64,000 nucleotides of DNA from Candidatus Diapherotrites archaeon (GCA_040755695.1 JBFMAK010000001.1:316637-380636), one strand, 5' to 3'; shown: positions 42,445-50,273, counted from the stretch's first letter. Numbers and translations: made by a program. Notes: generated by a model from the letters alone, not told the origin.

Positions 42445-42777
42445 ATGGTTTACAACCTGCTGGACACCCTTGTAATGCTTACAAATGTCTTTTTCATTTT
42501 GGGAGGCCTTGCAGCAGGAACACTCATGCTAATTGCGTACAAAAGATTCAAAAAAAACGAATTCTCCAATATAGTGAAATTCTTTGCCCTTGCTGTGATG
42601 CTTACAGTAATGTACAAGATAGCAGAAGTGCTGGACGAATACTACATGTACCATTACTACATCACATTCTTTTTGATGCACTTATTCCTTTTCCTTGCAA
42701 TGCTTGCAAGCGTCTGGACTGCATTCCTGTTGCTCAAGTATTCCAGGCTGCCTCCCTCAAGCCTGCCAGAAGACTAA
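42445..42777 (+). CDS. Small membrane protein, three TM helices
   Basis: 110 residues of unknown function. Three TM segments: TLVMLTNVFFILGGLAAGTL, FFALAVMLTVMYKIAEVLDE (partly charged) and FFLMHLFLFLAMLASVWTAF. A tyrosine/histidine-rich loop (EVLDEYYMYHYYITF) lies between helices 2 and 3. It starts 2 nt after the lipoprotein gene, so the two are translationally linked. The stop overlaps that of the convergent iscU by 4 nt. There is a competing open frame here on the same strand, but it has no family-like content. Confidence 0.65.
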   Translation: MVYNLLDTLVMLTNVFFILGGLAAGTLMLIAYKRFKKNEFSNIVKFFALAVMLTVMYKIAEVLDEYYMYHYYITFFLMHLFLFLAMLASVWTAFLLLKYSRLPPSSLPED

Positions 42778-43172
42778 TTCATTTTTTTCTTGCTCTTATA
42801 ATAATCTTCAATTGCCTTCCTCAAGCCTTCAGCTGAAAGCACAGAGCAATGCATTTTAATTGGAGGCAGTCCTCCTAATTCCTTTGCAATATCCATATTA
42901 GAAATTTTTAATGCTTCATTCAATGTCTTTCCTTTCACCATTTCAGTTATCACAGAAGAAGTAGCCAAAGCTGCAATGCATCCGAACGTCTTCACCTTAA
43001 TGTCCTTCAAAATTTCTTTTCCTTTCTTGTTCTTTCCCACTTTAATGTAAACCTCGAGTACGTCACCACACTGCGGGTTCCCGACCTTTCCAATTCCGTC
43101 AGCATTCTTTATTTCACCCATATTTCTGGGGTGCCTGAAATATTTCATTACCTTTTTTGAGTACAATTCCAT
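42774..43172 (-). CDS. iscU: Fe-S cluster scaffold protein, IscU/NifU-N type
   Basis: 132 residues. Three conserved cysteines in the usual places: C35 in GNPQCGDVLEV, C65 in KTFGCIAALATSS, and C109 in IKMHCSVLSAEGLRKAI. The aspartate after C35 (D37) also matches. IscU receives persulfide from IscS and assembles [2Fe-2S]/[4Fe-4S] clusters for delivery to apo-proteins. It is 16 nt downstream of iscS, in the same operon, with GGAGTTGAATTTAAATG at the start. The cluster users in this window include the radical SAM enzymes, XPD and the Cas4-like nuclease. Confidence 0.95.
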   Translation of the reverse strand: MELYSKKVMKYFRHPRNMGEIKNADGIGKVGNPQCGDVLEVYIKVGKNKKGKEILKDIKVKTFGCIAALATSSVITEMVKGKTLNEALKISNMDIAKELGGLPPIKMHCSVLSAEGLRKAIEDYYKSKKKMN

Positions 43173-43188
43173 TTAAATTCAACTCCAT

Positions 43189-44379
43189 TCAGTGTTTGTG
43201 CCCGAATTCTTCTTTATTGTACTTAACTCCTTTTCTTAATGGGCTGATTTCCCTTAATTTCTTTACATTCTTCTCCAAGCTCTTCACAGTAAAATTCAAT
43301 TCCTTTCTGGTGTTCTCCCTGCCTAAAGTCATCCTGCAGCTCCCGTGAATTATCTCGTGAGGCAATCCAATTGCTTTCAGCACGTGAGAAGGCTCTAAGC
43401 TCTGGGAAGAGCAAGCGCTTCCAGTAGAAACAGCAATGCCATCAAAATTCAGGTAATTCAATAATGCCTCGCCTTCAATGAAAGCAAAAGAAAAATTAGC
43501 ATTACTGCACAGCCTTTTATTGCCTTTAGGTCCATTCAATTTAGAGTCAGGAATCCTCCCTTCAATTTCCTTGATTAAATAATCCCTTAGCCCGGCCATC
43601 TGCTTTACATACTTTTCTTTTGCTAATTCCACAGCCTTTGCAAATCCCACTATTGCAGGAACATTCTCTGTTCCAGCCCTCTTATCGAATTCATGGTGGC
43701 CTCCGAAAACCAGTTTATTGAATGGAGTTCCTTCACTTAAATACATTGCCCCAACCCCTTTGGGTCCGTGAATCTTGTGCGCACTGAAAGAAAGCGCATC
43801 AACATTAATCTTCCTTACATTAATTGGAGCCTTGGTGAAGGATTGCACTGCATCAGAATGGAATAAAACATTTTTTTCTTCACAGATTCTTCCAATCTCT
43901 TTTATGTCCTGAATTGTTCCAATCTCGTTGTTTGCGTGCATTACAGAAACAAGAATTGTGTCCTCTGAAATCTTCTGCTCTAAATCACTCAAATCAATGA
44001 ATCCTTCCCTGTTTACACCCAAATAAGAAACCTTGAATCCTTCTCTTTCTAACTCCCTGCATGTCTCCAGTACAGCCGGGTGTTCAATGCTTGAAGTAAT
44101 TATATGGTTTCCTTTCCTTTTGTGCGCAAAAGCAATTCCCCTTAAAGCCATGTTGTCTGCTTCACTGCCCCCTGAAGTGAAAATTACTTCTTCAGGCAAA
44201 GCCTTGATTTTCTTCGCAATCTTTTCTCTTGCTTCCTCTAATGCTTCCTTTGCTTCTAACCCAAAAGAATGAATGCTTGAAGCATTGCCAAACTTTTTGG
44301 TGAAGTAGGGCAGCATTGCCTTTACAACCAAAGGGTCAACTGGAGTAGTAGCTCCATGGTCTAAGTAAATTCTCTTCAT
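43189..44379 (-). CDS. iscS: Cysteine desulfurase, IscS/NifS type
   Basis: 396 residues. YLDHGATTPVDP opens the protein; NEIGTIQDI, HSDAVQSFTKAPI and SFSAHKIHGPKG with the PLP lysine K202 follow. STGSACSSQSLEPSHVLKAI carries the catalytic C323 on the flexible loop typical of group I desulfurases. The C-terminal GHKH is unusual and may bind metal. The start codon directly follows the stop of the PadR-like regulator, and iscU follows 16 nt later, so this is a three-gene operon. SufS at 10137-11369 is a second, group II, desulfurase. Confidence 0.95.
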   Translation of the reverse strand: MKRIYLDHGATTPVDPLVVKAMLPYFTKKFGNASSIHSFGLEAKEALEEAREKIAKKIKALPEEVIFTSGGSEADNMALRGIAFAHKRKGNHIITSSIEHPAVLETCRELEREGFKVSYLGVNREGFIDLSDLEQKISEDTILVSVMHANNEIGTIQDIKEIGRICEEKNVLFHSDAVQSFTKAPINVRKINVDALSFSAHKIHGPKGVGAMYLSEGTPFNKLVFGGHHEFDKRAGTENVPAIVGFAKAVELAKEKYVKQMAGLRDYLIKEIEGRIPDSKLNGPKGNKRLCSNANFSFAFIEGEALLNYLNFDGIAVSTGSACSSQSLEPSHVLKAIGLPHEIIHGSCRMTLGRENTRKELNFTVKSLEKNVKKLREISPLRKGVKYNKEEFGHKH

Positions 44380-44709
44380 TTATTTTGCCTCACATTTAAT
44401 GCAGCCGTATTTTTTGAAGATATCATCAAACAGTTCCACGAAATCATTGCATGACCCCTTCAGAGCATCCCTTCCTTTTGCTGTAATGCCGTAAACGATC
44501 TTCTCCCTCTTTCCAGCCTTCCTGGCCTTAATGTATTTCCTGTCCTTGAACTTCTTGAGCACAGGAAACAAGGCTCCAGAGGTAATCTTTTTGCCTCTCT
44601 TTTCGCCCAGCACTTTGAGCAGTGAGTAAGCGTGAATGGGCTTTAATGAAATCTGCCATAACACCTGCAGATCCAATACACTTAAATTAGACATATCTGA
44701 CTTAGACAT
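44380..44709 (-). CDS. PadR-like winged-helix regulator with C-terminal cysteine triad
   Basis: 109 residues from the ATG at 44709, chosen because TATA-like TTTAAAAACA lies about 28 nt upstream (leaderless); a TTG at 44748 or an ATG at 44694 are alternatives. The fold is PadR-type: LSVLDLQVLWQISLKPIHAY, then SGALFPVLKKFKDRKYIKAR, then REKIVYGITAKGRDALKG. The last 24 residues hold three cysteines (GSCNDFVELF and YGCIKCEAK; C100, C116, C119 counting from 44748). It is the first gene of the operon with iscS and iscU and abuts iscS. A cluster-binding sensor controlling Fe-S biogenesis is an inference from this arrangement, with SufR as a precedent in a different family. Confidence 0.75.
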   Translation of the reverse strand: MSKSDMSNLSVLDLQVLWQISLKPIHAYSLLKVLGEKRGKKITSGALFPVLKKFKDRKYIKARKAGKREKIVYGITAKGRDALKGSCNDFVELFDDIFKKYGCIKCEAK

Positions 44710-44712
44710 ATC
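44687..44712 (-). repeat. Direct repeat of 11 bp across the PadR-like gene start
   Basis: GATATGTCTAA occurs twice, 15 bp apart (minus strand 44712-44702 and 44697-44687), each containing an in-frame ATG. It could be duplicated start codons, an autoregulatory operator, or both; it encodes the DMS repeats at the N-terminus. Confidence 0.45.
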
Positions 44713-44765
44713 AATAGACTTGGGCAGAAATGTTTTTAAAGCTTTCAATTCCTCTCATTGTTTAA

Positions 44766-45035
44766 ATGGCACCATTGAATAAGGGAAAGAGTTCTGGAAG
44801 GAGAAGAAAGGTTGAAAGTTTGAGGGCCATTATCAGGCGCACTGCAGAGAACAAAATAAATGACCTAAGGCTTAAGCCTTCCAAGACCGCCTTATTTATA
44901 ACTAATTCCACTATGCCCAGATCCATGAAAATTACACTCTTAAAAAAGCTGCTTTTTGAAAGAAGTGGCCTTTCAAGAGGGCAAAGAAAGTACATCCACA
45001 ATACAATCATTTCCCTTAAGAAGCGCGAGCCATAA
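44766..45035 (+). CDS. Small basic protein of unknown function
   Basis: 89 residues, very basic: KGKSSGRRRKVESLRAIIRR, then ENKINDLRLKPSKTALFITN, then RSGLSRGQRKYIHNTIISLK. The N-terminus looks disordered; the rest is probably helical. The size and charge resemble ribosomal or nucleoid proteins, but no family is recognised. It is divergent from the PadR-like gene, with 56 bp between the starts, so the same regulator could affect both. AAATGGC directly follows TTT, an AT-rich start without a ribosome site. Confidence 0.5.
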   Translation: MAPLNKGKSSGRRRKVESLRAIIRRTAENKINDLRLKPSKTALFITNSTMPRSMKITLLKKLLFERSGLSRGQRKYIHNTIISLKKREP

Positions 45036-45047
45036 AAAGTATTGGAA

Positions 45048-45716
45048 TTAAATCTTGTTTTCCGCGCATTCTTTTTCGTACTGGCAGTAATTGCACTGCC
45101 ATTGCATTTTTTCTTTTGTTTTTGCTTCTGGTTCAGGGAGGACATCTTCTAACAGGAACTGGTGGAGTGCCTTTATCCTGTTTATTGCTTCCTGGGCTTT
45201 TTTTTGCTCGTATTTTACTTCGAACGGCCTGCACTGAAGGGTGTTCTTTTCAATGTACAGTATAATGCCGTCTTCTATTTTCTTGTTGTGCAGGTATAAC
45301 TGTAATTGCATTAAGTGGCTTTCTGTTGGCTCGTTTGTCCACTTCAGACCTGCAGTAGACTTTACTTCCACTATGTACTTCTTTCCGTTCAATTTCACTA
45401 GGACTACATCGTCTATTCTGCCTGAGACTGTAATGTCTCCTTCCTTGAACTGGAATGGCGCTTCTGTTTCAATTAATTCAACATGAGGGTTTTTTTCGCT
45501 CTTGATTGCTTCAACGATAAAGCCATGGATTATGTTTCCCATCTCAAACACTTTCATGAGCTCTTTGTCCACTTCTTTTGGGTTCTTGTAGGAGTACCAT
45601 ACCTTCCTGAGGCATGACCCGCACTCTGACGGGTAGTATCTTCCGACCTTCTTCTCCCTAGTCTCCCTCGAAAGATAATTGCTTATGAGCTCATTAAAGT
45701 CAATCATTCCATTCAC
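45048..45716 (-). CDS. Cas4-like RecB-family PD-(D/E)XK nuclease
   Basis: 222 residues with a GTG start and GAGG upstream. The nuclease core motifs are visible: MGNIIHGF (H64), GRIDDVV (D102), IVEVKSTAG (E117 and K119), and HLMQLQLYL (Q137, Y141). Flanking cysteines C32/C35 (ECGSCLRK) and C208, C211, C217 (CNYCQYEKEC) make the pattern for a [4Fe-4S] cluster, as in Cas4, AddB and Dna2-type enzymes. No CRISPR repeats and no cas1/cas2 lie in this window, so it is a solo Cas4-like gene, perhaps used in repair or anti-mobile-element defence. All catalytic residues are intact. Confidence 0.82.
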   Translation of the reverse strand: MNGMIDFNELISNYLSRETREKKVGRYYPSECGSCLRKVWYSYKNPKEVDKELMKVFEMGNIIHGFIVEAIKSEKNPHVELIETEAPFQFKEGDITVSGRIDDVVLVKLNGKKYIVEVKSTAGLKWTNEPTESHLMQLQLYLHNKKIEDGIILYIEKNTLQCRPFEVKYEQKKAQEAINRIKALHQFLLEDVLPEPEAKTKEKMQWQCNYCQYEKECAENKI

Positions 45717-45791
45717 AGCCCCTCATAACAATTATTGCATCCTCACCCCTAAAAGCATTTTCGGTAGTAGGGTGCCTGTGAAAAGAATTGG

Positions 45792-46112
45792 TTAACTTGT
45801 TAATGATTCTTCAATTATTTTCTTTTCTTCCTCAGTAATTTCATACAATTTGTAAGCTAATTCATCAATCTCTTTGTCAGTTCGCTTGATTTCTTCCTCT
45901 ATTTTTGTTCTTTCATTGGTTTTTTTATCCCCCAATTCGTTAAGGCGTTTGTTTAAAGAAAGCATTTTATCTACTAAGCTAATAATTCTTTGTTGGTACT
46001 CAAAACCAATCTTAACTGGCAAATCATTCAAATGATATATTCTTAGATTTTTTCCGTACTCAATTTTATCATCAACAAAATCAAAGCTTTCCCCCAGCAG
46101 TACGCCTAACAC
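45792..46112 (-). pseudogene. C-terminal remnant of a type IIG restriction-modification enzyme
   Basis: 106 residues read from a GTG. The sequence FEYQQRIISLVDKMLSLNKR, the KIEEEIKRTDKEIDELAYKL stretch and LYEITEEEKKIIEES match the extreme C-terminus of Eco57I/TaqI-type methylase-endonucleases, normally the last 100 residues of an 800-1200 residue protein. The preceding specificity, methylase and nuclease parts are missing: upstream sequence on this strand is AT-rich and non-coding. The remaining frame has no stop codon but cannot be a complete enzyme. It indicates a past restriction-modification gene lost by deletion; a short functional derivative is the less likely alternative. Confidence 0.65.
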
Positions 46113-46212
46113 TAACCATACACAAAATAAAACAAAAAAACCCTTAAAAAGGGTTAAGAAAAACTGCTTTCAAGTAAAGCTTATTAACAGGAAAAGAGTT
46201 CTATTAATTGAA

Positions 46213-46443
46213 ATGAAGAGAGAAATAGTAATTGCATTGGCTTGTATTGTGGTAATATTATTAGCGGGTTTGTTGTATTATTCGTTTTTTAATAAATCAA
46301 ATGAAAAAAAGTGCGAAGGACAGATTTATACTAGATTTGGGTGTTATCCTAAATGTGATAATGGTAAATGGAAAGTAGATTGTTATAAGTGTACACAATA
46401 TCCTGATGTTAATTGTATATTAACTGATAGTTATTACGCCTGA
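46213..46443 (+). CDS. Small signal-anchored cysteine-rich protein
   Basis: 76 residues. One N-terminal TM helix (EIVIALACIVVILLAGLLYY) followed by a 45-residue extracytoplasmic part with six cysteines (KKCEGQIYTRFGCYPKCDNG; KVDCYKCTQYPDVNCI). Six cysteines in 40 residues suggest three disulfides or a small metal-binding fold. No family is recognised. Base composition is more AT-rich than the flanking genes. It lies between the restriction-modification remnant and the histone-fold gene, with no operon partner. Confidence 0.6.
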   Translation: MKREIVIALACIVVILLAGLLYYSFFNKSNEKKCEGQIYTRFGCYPKCDNGKWKVDCYKCTQYPDVNCILTDSYYA

Positions 46444-46572
46444 TTTCGCCCCCACCGCAACCTTTTTAAATCCTTCAATTTTAGTGCGGGGAGGCTTTAT
46501 ATTTTGTTTGCTGGAGGAATATTATAGAGCTAATTATGCATTGCAGGTATTAATTTCTTGAGGGGTGGTTTT

Positions 46573-47094
46573 ATGGGAAAAGAGCATAAAAAGGACAGGA
46601 AAGCAGAGAAAACAGAGGAAAAGAAGGTGGAAGAAGAGGCAGAAGCAATGGCAGAAACAGCGCCTGAAGCACTGCCTGAGGTGCCAGAAGAAGAGGAAGA
46701 AGAATTAGGAATAGAACTGCCTTTCCCTAAAGCAACAATAGTGAACATGCTAAGGCAGCACTTAGACAAAGGAAAGCAGATTAAAGGCCAAGTCAAAGTG
46801 GAAATGAACTTATGGCTAGGAAAAATGGTTGAAAGAATAGCAAAAAAAATGAACGACCATCCTTATACTTATGTTGACGGCTCAATGTTCTGGGACGCAA
46901 TAGAATTGTATGAGAACGTAGCAGAAATAGAGAAAGAAAAAGAAAGAATAATAAAAGAACTGGAGTCAATAAAAGCAGCATGCGATGTACTAATAAGCGA
47001 AGTAGACAGAAAGTTCGTCATAAGGAAGACCTTCATGCACGAGCTAAGCAACGAAATAAAAGAAGCCCAAAAAACACAGGAAAAGAAAGAATGA
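46573..47094 (+). CDS. Histone-fold protein with acidic N-terminal and coiled-coil C-terminal extensions
   Basis: 173 residues from ATG 46573, preceded by GGGGTGG as ribosome site. Residues 1-45 are a charged, disordered tail rich in Glu and Ala. Residues about 46-110 (ELPFPKATIVNMLRQHLDKG, then VEMNLWLGKMVERIAKKMND, then YTYVDGSMFWDAIELYENVA) have the short-long-short helix pattern and the ELPxxxI start of archaeal histones. The C-terminal 60 residues (EKEKERIIKELESIKAACDV) form a likely coiled coil. Archaeal histones wrap DNA as dimers or longer multimers; the tails are unusual. The assignment is from pattern only, and some expected basic DNA-binding residues differ. Confidence 0.55.
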   Translation: MGKEHKKDRKAEKTEEKKVEEEAEAMAETAPEALPEVPEEEEEELGIELPFPKATIVNMLRQHLDKGKQIKGQVKVEMNLWLGKMVERIAKKMNDHPYTYVDGSMFWDAIELYENVAEIEKEKERIIKELESIKAACDVLISEVDRKFVIRKTFMHELSNEIKEAQKTQEKKE

Positions 47095-47142
47095 ATTTCC
47101 CAATCCTATTTCTTTTAATTTTTATTCAAGCCCTAAATACTT

Positions 47143-49413
47143 ATGGCAGAATTTGTGTTTCACCCTCTAATAAAAGAGAATTCAATAGAGCAAAGACTAT
47201 ATCAGGAAGTACTGGTGGCAAGAGTACTGGAAAAAGGCAATTCACTTGTGGTAGCCCCTACTGCACTCGGGAAAACCATTGTGGCAGTAATGATTGCAGC
47301 GCATTTACTGCAAAAAAAGCCTGAAGCAAAAGTCCTATTAGTAGCGCCAACAAAGCCTCTGGCAGTACAACACAAAAATTCTTTCACAAAATTCATGAAA
47401 TTAGAAGAAGAAAAAATTGTTCTATTAACGGGCTCAACGCCCTCAAGCAAGAGAGAAGAATTATGGCGGAATGCCTCAATAATTTCAGCTACACCCCAGG
47501 CAATAGAAAACGACTTAATGCAGGGAAAGCTTTCACTCAAAGAAGTCAACCTTATTGTATTCGATGAAGCCCACAGGGCAGTAAGGAATTATTCCTATGT
47601 ATTCTTAGCCCAAAACTACATGAAGCAGGCATTACAGCCCTTAATTCTGGCTTTGACAGCCTCTCCTGGAGGAGAAGAAGAAAGAATACAAGAGGTATGC
47701 AAGAACTTGTTCATCCAGAACATTGAAATAAAATCTGAAGGAGATTCAGACGTAAAGCCTTACACCCACGAAATAGAAAGCGAATGGATCAAGGTAGACC
47801 TTCCAGCAGAATTCTTGGAGATAAAAAAGCTTTTGAGGGGATTCATGAGAGAGCAAATATTATTCTTGAAGAAGTTAGGCTACGCCAAAGGCATTTACCC
47901 TAACATGATGAAGAGGAAGGATTTAATAGAATTGCAGGTGAAGATAAGAAGGGATTTAATTCAGAGAGCAAAAACAAACCCTGCAATCTACATGGCTGCC
48001 TCAAGGTGCGCTGCACTCCTCAAGATTGCCCACGCAGAACTTTTATTAGAAACACAAGGGATTCCTTCACTGCAGGAATACTTTGCTAAAATGCTTTCTG
48101 CCTCGCAGAAGAGCGGAGCAACAAAAGCAGGAAAATATATTCTAGGAAAAGAAGAAATACAGAAGGCAATTGCGTTAACAAGAAGATTGGCTGAAGCAAA
48201 AGTAATTCACCCGAAGGTAGAGAAACTTCAGGAGGTACTCCTTAAACAATTTACAGGGAACTCGGAAAGCAGGGTGATTGTGTTCAACCATTACAGGGAC
48301 TCAGCAAAGTTTCTGGAAAAGCAGCTGAATTCAATTGCATGGATTAAGGCAAAAAGATTTGTGGGACAGGCAATGAAGGAAAGAGACAAGGGAATGAGCC
48401 AGAAAGAGCAGATTCAGGCAATTGCAGACTTAAAGGAAGGGAAATACAATACGCTAATTGCAACTTCGGTTGCAGAAGAAGGCTTGGATATTCCTGCAGT
48501 TGATTTGGTTGTATTCTTTGAGCCTGTGCCTTCAGAGATAAGGGCAATCCAAAGGAGAGGCAGAACAGGAAGGCTTGCAAAAGGAAAGGCAGTAATATTG
48601 ATGGCTAAAAAAACAAGGGATGAAAGCTTTTACTGGAGCGCTGTGAGCAAGGAAAAGAAAATGAAAAAAACATTGCATTCAATGAAGGCTTTTGCGCCAG
48701 AGAAAAGGAAAATGGAAGCCCAGACAACTCTCACGAAATTCGCTGAAGAAGCAAAGAACAAAATAGTAATTTTCGTGGACACAAGAGAGCAGGCCTCGAA
48801 TGCAGTGAGAGAATTAAGCAAGAAAGAGAATGTATTCATTAAAGTAAAGCAATTAGAGCTGGGGGACTATGTTTTAAGTGATCAAGTAATAGTGGAAAGA
48901 AAGACTGTGGAAGACTTCCTGCAGTCAATGATTGACGGAAGGCTCTTCAATCAGCTGGTTGACATGGCTTCAAATTACGAGAAGCCTTTAATGCTCATAG
49001 AAGGAAAACAGGAAGAATTGTATTCTCTGCGGGATATTCACGGGAACGCAATAAAAGGCGCTTTAAGCTCAATTGCTTTGGATTATCATGTCCCAATCAT
49101 TTTCACTAAAGACCTGGAGGAGAGCGTTTCATTCATTTACTTGATTGCAAAAAGAGAGCAATTAGGAAAAGACAGGGACATAAGGCTAAGGATTGGAAGG
49201 AAGGGCTTGACTCAAAGTGAGCTTCAGCAGTTTATTGTGGAGAGCCTTCCATTGATTGGCCCAACAATGGCCAAGAGCCTGCTCAAGCATTTCGGCTCAA
49301 TAAGGAAATTATTCCTTGCGTCAGAAGAAAAGCTGCAGAAAGTAGAGAACATCGGGGAAAAGAAGGCTTCAGAGATAAGGAAAATAGTGGACGCAGAATG
49401 GAAAGAGGACTGA
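47143..49413 (+). CDS. hef: Hef: superfamily 2 helicase fused to an XPF/ERCC4-type nuclease
   Basis: 756 residues, the full Hef architecture. Helicase part: motif I APTALGKTIVAV (K44), motif II IVFDEAHRAV (residues 139-148), motif III LALTASPGG, and motif VI QRRGRTGRL. The nuclease follows near residue 545: IVIFVDTREQASNAV, ELGDYVLSDQ, VIVERKTVEDFLQSM with the ERKxxxD core. Tandem helix-hairpin-helix motifs end the protein (LPLIGPTMAKSLLKHFGSIR, LQKVENIGEKKASEIRKIVD). Hef processes stalled replication forks and is the archaeal counterpart of FANCM/XPF. It is presumably leaderless, with TTTTTATTC about 25-30 nt upstream. Confidence 0.96.
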   Translation: MAEFVFHPLIKENSIEQRLYQEVLVARVLEKGNSLVVAPTALGKTIVAVMIAAHLLQKKPEAKVLLVAPTKPLAVQHKNSFTKFMKLEEEKIVLLTGSTPSSKREELWRNASIISATPQAIENDLMQGKLSLKEVNLIVFDEAHRAVRNYSYVFLAQNYMKQALQPLILALTASPGGEEERIQEVCKNLFIQNIEIKSEGDSDVKPYTHEIESEWIKVDLPAEFLEIKKLLRGFMREQILFLKKLGYAKGIYPNMMKRKDLIELQVKIRRDLIQRAKTNPAIYMAASRCAALLKIAHAELLLETQGIPSLQEYFAKMLSASQKSGATKAGKYILGKEEIQKAIALTRRLAEAKVIHPKVEKLQEVLLKQFTGNSESRVIVFNHYRDSAKFLEKQLNSIAWIKAKRFVGQAMKERDKGMSQKEQIQAIADLKEGKYNTLIATSVAEEGLDIPAVDLVVFFEPVPSEIRAIQRRGRTGRLAKGKAVILMAKKTRDESFYWSAVSKEKKMKKTLHSMKAFAPEKRKMEAQTTLTKFAEEAKNKIVIFVDTREQASNAVRELSKKENVFIKVKQLELGDYVLSDQVIVERKTVEDFLQSMIDGRLFNQLVDMASNYEKPLMLIEGKQEELYSLRDIHGNAIKGALSSIALDYHVPIIFTKDLEESVSFIYLIAKREQLGKDRDIRLRIGRKGLTQSELQQFIVESLPLIGPTMAKSLLKHFGSIRKLFLASEEKLQKVENIGEKKASEIRKIVDAEWKED

Positions 49414-49444
49414 TTTTTATATAACCTGCAACAATTATTATTTC

Positions 49445-50207
49445 ATGGCCTGGACCACAGTCGAAACACCTAACGCTAAATATGTGCTGATTTTCAGCTA
49501 CCATTCAATGATTTCAGAAATACCTATTATTGAGTATGATGCGTTGGTTTTGGAAAGTGGTGGTCTTGCTTCAGTTAAAAAAATAGTAAAAAGCCGTCAA
49601 TATAAAAAATTAATTAATCAAGCGACTCAAAATCAAAAGCAAATCTGGTTAACTGATGCAGAGCCCGCTTTTTTATCATTATTGGAATTAGTGGGGCAGC
49701 GCATAATTAAGTTGCCTGTTACTTCATTAGAGTTACCTTTCATTTTATCTAAAATTCACAAAAAAGAAATAAAACATTCTAAATACTGGGGTATTACAAC
49801 AAAAATACAACTGTTCCCTGGGGTAAAAGGAGTTGCAACTATCAGGAATGCAATAAGTGCAGAAAAATGCGAGTCTTTTTTTAGCACCATTACTTCAAAA
49901 AGAATTGAATAGAAAACCAACTATTGCAATGGTATGGGGCAACCTTCATTTTGGAATAATTGATTTTCTAAAACGCCCGGATAAAAGACACAAGATTTTA
50001 GTTAAAAGCAAACTTGAAAGATGGGTTAAATCAGGGTATTTAGTATCCAGGAGGTTTTGGTTGAACAAAAAAGGAAAAATAGAAAGAATTGAAGAATTCC
50101 CAAAGACCATAAATATTGAAAAACTCAAATTAGAATACCAAGTAAGCCCCCTAAAGAAAAGAAAATTATTGGGCAGAATAAAATTATTCAGAAGAAAGCC
50201 GAAATAA
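49445..50207 (+). pseudogene. TraB/GumN-like gene split by a frameshift in a T7 run
   Basis: Two overlapping frames look like one protein of about 253 residues. Frame one (49445-49912) gives YVLIFSYHSMISEIPIIEYD, then ALVLESGGLASVKKIVKSRQ and TIRNAISAEKCE. Frame two (49857-50207) continues LAPLLQKELNRKPTIAMVWG, then NLHFGIIDFLKRPDKRH and a basic tail. The switch lies in the seven-T run at 49876-49882; removing one T restores a single frame. The His...Glu...His layout (SYHSMISE, LVLESGG, WGNLHFGIID) resembles TraB/GumN-type domains. A homopolymer sequencing error, a genuine pseudogene, or programmed slippage are all possible. AT-rich codon use differs from neighbouring hef. Confidence 0.6.
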
Positions 50208-50252
50208 TAAAATTCGCTTAAACATAATTTTGTTTTTAAATTGTTTTTATGC

Positions 50253-50273
50253 AAGCGTTATGTTTTTAATAAG
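50253..50273 (+). promoter_or_regulatory. Promoter element (AAGCGTTATG plus TATA) before the PPC-domain gene
   Basis: AAGCGTTATG is followed by TTTTTAATAAG, matching the element at 15011-15029. Transcription would begin about 25 nt downstream, leaving a leader of some 35-40 nt ending in GGGCGTGGTGG, the probable ribosome site of the gene at 50337. Confidence 0.4.

Noticed and set aside
42432-42836. 134-codon frame overlapping the small TM protein and iscU
   Set aside because: Out of frame with the hydrophobic gene at 42445, with no family-like content and reading antisense into iscU.
46444-46572. Possible ncRNA or tRNA in the spacer before the histone-fold gene (CCGCA...TGCGG)
   Set aside because: Only a 5-bp stem around a TATA-like TTTTTAAAT; no tRNA arms, so it is more likely a promoter region.
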